Source: Gammaproteobacteria bacterium (lineage in GTDB: Bacteria > Pseudomonadota > Gammaproteobacteria > Magnimaribacterales > Magnimaribacteraceae). Taken from it: a stretch of DNA of 34,933 nt. Shown piece by piece: positions 28,944-34,933 of the stretch. The stretch is taken from positions 1 to 34,933 of the forward strand of contig DTSY01000062.1 in NCBI GenBank assembly GCA_012965075.1, given 5' to 3'. A model generated the notes under the pieces. That model saw only the letters and a program-made list of their open reading frames with translations. It ran no database searches and was not told the origin of the DNA. The position numbers were made by a program, and so were the translations under genes. The number at the start of each line of letters is the position of its first letter. Within the stretch, counting starts at the first letter, position 1.

Positions 28944-30227
28944 TTAACTTAAATCGTAACTTCTTTCTTCGTGTTCCGTTACATCTAATCCTTCATTCTC
29001 AGATTCTTCTGAAACTCTTAAGTCAGTTACTAAACCAACGAGTTTTAAAATTACCCAAGTAGCTACAGCGGTCCAAAGGAATATAACTCCTATACCTTTA
29101 AGTTGAATAACTAATTGAACTAAAGGTCCCCCATCGGCTACACCACTAGCGCCTGAGCCAAGGAAGCCTCCCTGAGTTCCAACAAAACTTAACATGATAA
29201 TTCCAAGCATTCCCCCCACTCCGTGAACTGGGAATACATCAAGGGAATCATCGATGTTAAAGACTCCTTTAATGGCTTGAGTTGCGTAGTAACACACTAG
29301 TCCAGCCAATAATCCAATAAGAAGTGCGCCTTCAGGGCCTACGGTGCCTGCAGCAGGAGTAATGGTGGCCAATCCCGCAACCATGCCCGTGGCTATGCCA
29401 ACTACCGTTGGCTTACCCTGTTTGATCCACTCAAGAGCCATCCAAGTGAAGGCTGCTACAGCAGCGCTGATGTGGGTAACCAGCATGGCCATGCCAGCAT
29501 CTGTACTAGCTGCTACAGCACTTCCAGCATTAAATCCAAACCAGCCTACCCAAAGCATAGCAGCTCCCATGACCACTAAACTTCTGTTGTGAGGTGGCAT
29601 GGCAGAACCGGGAAAGCCTTTTCTTTTACCCAAAACCAAGGCAGCCACTAAAGCTCCTACTCCACAAGTCAGGTGAACAACTAATCCGCCAGCAAAATCT
29701 ATTACCCCCCATTGAGCTAGCAAACCTCCACCCCAAACCATATGGCAAGCTGGTAGATAGACAAAGGTTAGCCACAAAACTGTAAAAAGGCACATGGCAG
29801 AGAACTTCATTCTTTCAGCAAAAGCACCAACTACCAGAGCAGGTGTAATAATGGCAAAGGTCATTTGGAACATTACAAACACTGTCTCTGGAATAGTTCC
29901 AGAAAGAGTATCTCTACCTATACCTGAAAGGAAAGCAGCGCTTAGATCGCCTACAAAAGCACCATCTCCTCTGAAGGCCAAGCTGTATCCGTAAACAACC
30001 CAAACGATTGAAGCAATGCACGCTATGGTAAAACACTGCATTAAAACTGAAACGGCGTTCTTACTCCTGACTAAACCCGCATAAAATAAAGCCAAACCAG
30101 GCAAAGTCATAAAAAGCACTAATGCCGTGGAAGTTAACATCCAGGCGGTATCTCCAGTATCTAGGCCTTCAGCAGATGCCGATAAGGAAAACAGACCTAT
30201 AGTTATTAATAATAATTTCTTAAACAT
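28944..30227 (-). CDS. amtB: Ammonium transporter
   Basis: DTAWMLTSTALVLFMTLPGLALFYAGLVRSKN, CHMVWGGGLLAQWGVIDFAGGLVVHLTCGVGALVAALVLGKR, FPVHGVGGMLGIIM; downstream of glnK. Confidence 0.97.
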   Translation of the reverse strand: MFKKLLLITIGLFSLSASAEGLDTGDTAWMLTSTALVLFMTLPGLALFYAGLVRSKNAVSVLMQCFTIACIASIVWVVYGYSLAFRGDGAFVGDLSAAFLSGIGRDTLSGTIPETVFVMFQMTFAIITPALVVGAFAERMKFSAMCLFTVLWLTFVYLPACHMVWGGGLLAQWGVIDFAGGLVVHLTCGVGALVAALVLGKRKGFPGSAMPPHNRSLVVMGAAMLWVGWFGFNAGSAVAASTDAGMAMLVTHISAAVAAFTWMALEWIKQGKPTVVGIATGMVAGLATITPAAGTVGPEGALLIGLLAGLVCYYATQAIKGVFNIDDSLDVFPVHGVGGMLGIIMLSFVGTQGGFLGSGASGVADGGPLVQLVIQLKGIGVIFLWTAVATWVILKLVGLVTDLRVSEESENEGLDVTEHEERSYDLS

Positions 30228-30248
30228 AATTACCTCTCTAAATTAAAT

Positions 30249-30674
<426 letters not shown>

Positions 30675-30713
30675 TTAGAACTTGGGGTAAAAGCTTGTAG
30701 TTAAGACTGAATT

Positions 30714-30730
30714 AGTACTTAAGAAGTGCA
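30714..30730 (-). promoter_or_regulatory. NtrC-like enhancer box (proximal)
   Basis: Minus strand TGCACTTCTTAAGTACT: left half matches TGCACY, right half weaker. Confidence 0.5.
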
Positions 30731-30743
30731 AAATAACCTAATC

Positions 30744-30760
30744 TGCACCAACTTAAGGCA
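30744..30760 (-). promoter_or_regulatory. NtrC-like enhancer box (distal)
   Basis: Minus strand TGCCTTAAGTTGGTGCA: 12/17 match to TGCACCAAAATGGTGCA with an intact GGTGCA half-site. Centre is 30 bp from the proximal box. Confidence 0.55.
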
Positions 30761-30772
30761 GAAACAATTTTA

Positions 30773-32059
30773 TTAAGTTAGAAATTGAGATAAATGCTTA
30801 TCCAATGATTTATTTATCTTGATCAAAACCCCTCTGTTTTTCTCAAAAACTTCTAATGAGGCCCTTCCTATCTTTTCTTTTTTCTTTGGATCAGAGACGA
30901 CCTCTATAAAATAGCCGGTAAGATCTTTTCTTTTTCCAATCAAGATAAGAGAGTTATTTTTTTGGAGTTCATCAGCTATTTCTTGGAAGTTTCTTAAACT
31001 TTTTCCAGAACACAAAGGTAGACCTAGAGAAGCCGGTTCTAGTAAGTTCTGTCCGCCATGGTCCACAATACTGCCACCTACAAATGCTACGTCTGATACC
31101 GAATAAAGAAAATTTAATTCCCCCATGGTGTCTCCCAAAAGAACTTGGATTTCTGGGGTAACGTCTTCTTTTTTTGAACGTCTAGCAACAGTAAGGTTTC
31201 TATTCTGAATGTACTCGTAAACTGTCTCAAACCTTTCTGGATGTCTTGGAACTATAATCAACAAAGCTTCATTAAGTTTGGAAAGTATTTCAAGAAAGGA
31301 GTCCAGAACAAACTCCTCCTCTGTTTCATGAGTACTCGCAGCAATCAAGGTAGGTCTTTCTCCACCATTAGCCCAGGATTCTCGAATAGAAGTAGAGATT
31401 GATTGCATTTCTTCTGGAATCTCCTGGTCGAATTTCAAATTGCCACAAACGTGAATTTCCAGAGAATTATTTATTTCTTTAAATCTCTTGGCATCTGAAT
31501 CATATTGAGCAATGAGCAGATCTAAATTACCCAAAGCTTCTGAAGCTAGAAGTTTAATGTTGTTGTAATTATCTTTAGATTTTTCAGATAGTCTTGCATT
31601 AACTAAGGCTGTAAAAATGCCTCTTTTTTGGCATACAGCAAGAATATTTGGCCAAATTTCAGTTTCCAACACGATAAAAGCTTTGGGGTTCCATCTATCT
31701 AGAAACCTATTTAGGCAAGAAGGTAAGTCTAAAGGTACATATTGGTGTTTTACTCTCGCACCCAACTTATCTAATAGAATTTTTGACCCGGTTGGAGTAC
31801 TAGTCGTAACTAGTATTTCCGAACTGGGGTATGTATCTAGAAGACTTCTTACCAATGGTATTGAAGCATTAACTTCCCCTACTGAGACAGCATGAATCCA
31901 CAAGACATTTTTTCCTTCTGAAGGTGAATTAGATCCAAATCCTAATCTCTCATTCCATCGTTTTAAGTAATCTGGATTCTGGATACCTCTTATTACTAAC
32001 CTGACAAAATATAGTGGAATAGCTAAATAAAAGATGGCTGTATAGATAAGTCTCAGCAT
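30773..32059 (-). CDS. waaA: 3-deoxy-D-manno-octulosonic acid (Kdo) transferase
   Basis: WIHAVSVGEVNASIPLVRSLL, LVTTSTPTGSKIL, VLETEIWPNILA, FVGGSIVDHGGQNLLEPASLGLPL. Confidence 0.96.
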   Translation of the reverse strand: MLRLIYTAIFYLAIPLYFVRLVIRGIQNPDYLKRWNERLGFGSNSPSEGKNVLWIHAVSVGEVNASIPLVRSLLDTYPSSEILVTTSTPTGSKILLDKLGARVKHQYVPLDLPSCLNRFLDRWNPKAFIVLETEIWPNILAVCQKRGIFTALVNARLSEKSKDNYNNIKLLASEALGNLDLLIAQYDSDAKRFKEINNSLEIHVCGNLKFDQEIPEEMQSISTSIRESWANGGERPTLIAASTHETEEEFVLDSFLEILSKLNEALLIIVPRHPERFETVYEYIQNRNLTVARRSKKEDVTPEIQVLLGDTMGELNFLYSVSDVAFVGGSIVDHGGQNLLEPASLGLPLCSGKSLRNFQEIADELQKNNSLILIGKRKDLTGYFIEVVSDPKKKEKIGRASLEVFEKNRGVLIKINKSLDKHLSQFLT

Positions 32060-32103
32060 CAGTCTATGCTAACATACGAAACCTTGAGTAAACGACCTAT
32101 CCC

Positions 32104-33066
32104 ATGATCATAGTAACTGGATGCAACGGTTTTATAGGTTCTAATTTAGTTGCAAAACTTAATGAACTTGGCGTTAAAGACATTATTGGAGTTGACGATC
32201 TCTCTAAGAAAGACAATCTTATCAATATCGCACACTGCGAACTTCAAGAACTTTTAGATATCAAAGACTTTGAAAATACTTATTTGCAAGAGAATCAGAA
32301 CCAAGAACATATAACTCATATTTTTCATCAGGGCGCCTGCTCTGATACCTTGGAGTGGGATGCTGAATATATGATGAAAAACAATTATTCTTTTTCCCAA
32401 AGGCTACTGGAATTTGCAGAAAAAAATTCTATTGCCTTTATTTATGCCTCTTCCGCAGCGGTGTATGGAGATGCCAAAAAATTTGAAGAGATCAGGGAAA
32501 ATGAGAACCCCATAAACCTTTATGCTTTCTCTAAATACCTCTTTGATCAGTTGATAAGGCAAAAAATTAATAACAGCAACATTCAGATAGTTGGATTGAG
32601 ATATTTTAATGTGTACGGTCCAAATGAATCCCACAAAGGTCACATGGCAAGTGTGGCCTATCATCTCCATAAACAGTTAAAAAAGGGAGAGGAAGTTAAG
32701 CTTTTTAAAGGATCCGATGGATATGAAGCGGGAGAACAAAGGCGCGATTTTGTCTACGTAGATGACGTGGTTAAGGTTAATCTTTGGTTCAAGGAAAATC
32801 CAGAAGTCTCAGGTATCTTCAACGTAGGCACTGGAAAGAGCCAGACTTTTAATGAAGTGGCTAATTCCGTTATCAATTTCCACGGAAAAGGATCAATTAA
32901 ATACATTCCCTTCCCAAAAGAACTGATTGGTTCTTATCAAAGTTTTACAGAGGCCAACATTGATAAATTAAGAGCAGTGGGTTACCTGGAAAACTTTTTA
33001 GACGTTCAATCCGGGGTTAAGCTTTACTTAGAAAAACTTCAAAACTGGCCCCAGAATGAAAGATAG
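32104..33066 (+). CDS. hldD: ADP-L-glycero-D-manno-heptose 6-epimerase
   Basis: IIVTGCNGFIGSNLVAKLNELG, FHQGACSDTLEWDAEYMMKNNY, YGPNESHKGHMASVAYHLHKQ, EQRRDFVYVDDVV. Confidence 0.97.
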   Translation: MIIVTGCNGFIGSNLVAKLNELGVKDIIGVDDLSKKDNLINIAHCELQELLDIKDFENTYLQENQNQEHITHIFHQGACSDTLEWDAEYMMKNNYSFSQRLLEFAEKNSIAFIYASSAAVYGDAKKFEEIRENENPINLYAFSKYLFDQLIRQKINNSNIQIVGLRYFNVYGPNESHKGHMASVAYHLHKQLKKGEEVKLFKGSDGYEAGEQRRDFVYVDDVVKVNLWFKENPEVSGIFNVGTGKSQTFNEVANSVINFHGKGSIKYIPFPKELIGSYQSFTEANIDKLRAVGYLENFLDVQSGVKLYLEKLQNWPQNER

Positions 33067-34042
33067 TAAAAATGAACCGCATAATAATGAAGTAAAGCTT
33101 GAGCTTTCCATGTTCTCTCCAAGTTATCTTTTAACCTGGTTGGGGACGGGGTTCCTTTATGTACTAACTCTGTTGCCTATCCAGATCCAATTATTCTTAG
33201 GGGGTCAACTTGGATCAATTCTTCTTTTTATTAGTCCTCAAAGAAAAAATATTACACAAATAAATCTTCAACTTTGTTTTCCAAACAAGACTCAAATTGA
33301 ACTAGAAAAAATGGTTAAGGAAGTCTTTAAGGACATTGGTAAAGGACTAATAGAAACAGGAATAACCTGGTGGAAATCAGACCGATTTATAGACAAACTC
33401 ATAAACAAAAAATCAAATTTTGAACAATTAGATAGCAATAACGAAGGTTGTCTAATTTTGCTAAAACATTCAACGCATGCAGAGTTAGATATACGAATCA
33501 TATCTAGAATTCTCAGGGTAGGAGGAATGTATAAAACCCAAACAAATAAAGTTATGAACTACCTGATGATTAAAGCCAGGAACAAGTATTTAATTGGTAC
33601 CGTTACTAATCGACAGACTAGAAGAGGACTAAAATGGCTTCGTAATGGGCTTAAATTTCTCTATGCGGCTGATCAAGATTATGGGGGGAAGGGATCAGAG
33701 TTTGTGCCTTTTTTTGGGATACAAGCAGCTACAATTTCACTGCCTTCAGATCTATTTAAAAAAGGTACTAGGGTTTATTTTTTTAATGTTATCAGAGTCA
33801 ATTCCAGTTACGAGATTACCTTAGATGAATTTAGCCAGCAGACAGATAAAGATGGTTTTTTAAATGAAATGAATAATTTTTATCAGAAAGCTATTTTAGA
33901 AGCCCCCACGCAATACTTCTGGATGCACAGAAGGTTTAAGACCAGACCAGAAGGGGAAGAAGGGTTATATCCTCATTGGAAAAGAAGAGAAGCCAGAAGA
34001 GAAAGAGAAAGAAATAAAAAAGTTAAGAGTCTAAATCCTTAA
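33056..34042 (+). CDS. Lipid A biosynthesis (lauroyl) acyltransferase, LpxL/HtrB family
   Basis: LILLKHSTHAELDIRI carries an HX4E acyltransferase motif; RRGLKWLRNGLKFLYAADQDYGGKGSEFVPFFGIQAATI typical of LpxL/LpxM. Confidence 0.9.
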   Translation: MKDSKNEPHNNEVKLELSMFSPSYLLTWLGTGFLYVLTLLPIQIQLFLGGQLGSILLFISPQRKNITQINLQLCFPNKTQIELEKMVKEVFKDIGKGLIETGITWWKSDRFIDKLINKKSNFEQLDSNNEGCLILLKHSTHAELDIRIISRILRVGGMYKTQTNKVMNYLMIKARNKYLIGTVTNRQTRRGLKWLRNGLKFLYAADQDYGGKGSEFVPFFGIQAATISLPSDLFKKGTRVYFFNVIRVNSSYEITLDEFSQQTDKDGFLNEMNNFYQKAILEAPTQYFWMHRRFKTRPEGEEGLYPHWKRREARRERERNKKVKSLNP

Positions 34043-34933
34043 TTTTCTTTATTAAGTTAGAAGTTGAAAAGCCTTTAACCAGCTTGATCGTTTTTACCTG
34101 TCCTCCCTTTGAGAGTACTTCTTTGGAGCCGACAATATCTTTGACTTTATAGTCTTGACCCTTAACTAGTACATCGGGTTCTAACTCTTTAATTAACTTT
34201 AGTGGAGTGTCTTGTGAAAATGAGGTAACCCAATCTACGCTGTCTAATGCGGCCACCTGAAGTGCTCTGTGTCTTAAGCTATTGATGGGTCTTTTATTGC
34301 CTTTCAGTCTTTTCACTGAGCGGTCTGTATTCAAAGCGACTATCAATCTATCGCCTAATTTCTTAGCTTCACTGAGATAAGTTATGTGGCCAGGATGAAG
34401 TAGATCAAAACACCCATTGGTGAAAACAATTTTTTTAGAATCTTTCTTAGCTGCTTTCACCAGATCTTTAATCTCACTATTAGAAATAAGCGAATCACCT
34501 GAATTCAAACTCTGGCTTAGTTCAACTAACGAAGGAGAAGCGGTTCCGGATTTACTCACTACTATGCCTGCTGCCACATTAGCTAACTTGACTGAATCTT
34601 CTAAACTCATACCGCTGGACTGAGCTGTTGCCAAACTAGCAATCACGGTATCTCCAGCACCCGACACATCGAAAACATCCTTTGCTTCAGTAGGGAAGTC
34701 AGATCTATTTATTTTCCCTTTATCTTTTTTGAACAGGGTCATCCCTTCTTGCCCCCTGGTAACCAGAAGTGCCTGCAGGGCTAACTTTTTAATTAGTTTA
34801 TTAGCTTTATTTGTAAAATCAGACTCGGAAGAGATCCCTCCAACTTCGGTAGAAAATTCCAAGAAATTCGGAGTGATAATGTAAGCACCTTTGTACTTGT
34901 TGAAGTTATTGCCTTTGGGATCAATAAAGACGG
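34023..34933 (-). CDS. hldE: Bifunctional D-glycero-beta-D-manno-heptose-7-phosphate kinase / 1-phosphate adenylyltransferase (N-terminal part outside window)
   Basis: C-terminal nucleotidyltransferase FTNGCFDLLHPGHITYLSEAKKLGDRLIVALNTDRSVKRLKG, kinase motif DVSGAGDTVIASLA. Frame is open through the right edge (ITPNFLEFSTEVGG). Confidence 0.95.
   Translation of the reverse strand, partial: VFIDPKGNNFNKYKGAYIITPNFLEFSTEVGGISSESDFTNKANKLIKKLALQALLVTRGQEGMTLFKKDKGKINRSDFPTEAKDVFDVSGAGDTVIASLATAQSSGMSLEDSVKLANVAAGIVVSKSGTASPSLVELSQSLNSGDSLISNSEIKDLVKAAKKDSKKIVFTNGCFDLLHPGHITYLSEAKKLGDRLIVALNTDRSVKRLKGNKRPINSLRHRALQVAALDSVDWVTSFSQDTPLKLIKELEPDVLVKGQDYKVKDIVGSKEVLSKGGQVKTIKLVKGFSTSNLIKKIKDLDS

Noticed and set aside
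29344-29994. Three plus-strand ORFs opposite amtB
   Set aside because: Alanine/proline-rich reverse translations of transmembrane codons; amtB is the supported gene.
30771-34063. Near-identical TTTATTAAGTTAGAA(A/G)TTGA at the ends of waaA and hldE
   Set aside because: Short AT-rich match within or at the end of coding sequence; likely chance rather than a repeat family.

Overview
This 34.9 kb, AT-rich, gene-dense window is a bacterial chromosome segment, most likely from a marine gammaproteobacterium (a SAR86-like lineage is a guess from style and gene content, not shown by the sequence). It holds about 32 protein-coding genes, mostly housekeeping: an RND efflux pump (5' truncated), a TonB-dependent receptor, xseB-ispA-dxs, pgpA-thiL, a thiolase, a PQQ/cytochrome-c alcohol dehydrogenase, nth, glyA, nrdR-ribD-ribBX-ribH-nusB, a DUF3604 protein, purA-hflC-hflK-hflX-miaA-lhgO, glnK-amtB, and the LPS core genes waaA, hldD, an LpxL-like acyltransferase and hldE (truncated by the window edge). 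There are no CRISPR arrays, no mobile elements and no convincing complete RNA genes. The best candidates for something new or worth checking are: (1) a compact three-gene operon (12058-13858) pairing a TolQ/ExbB/MotA-like channel with an ExbD/MotB-like helix fused to an unusual beta-type periplasmic domain, plus a third membrane protein; (2) a sigma54 promoter with two upstream NtrC-like boxes in front of glnK-amtB; (3) absence of hfq between miaA and hflX; (4) a riboflavin operon lacking ribE, with a degenerate GTP cyclohydrolase II domain (RibBX type); (5) a probable ATT start codon for lhgO.
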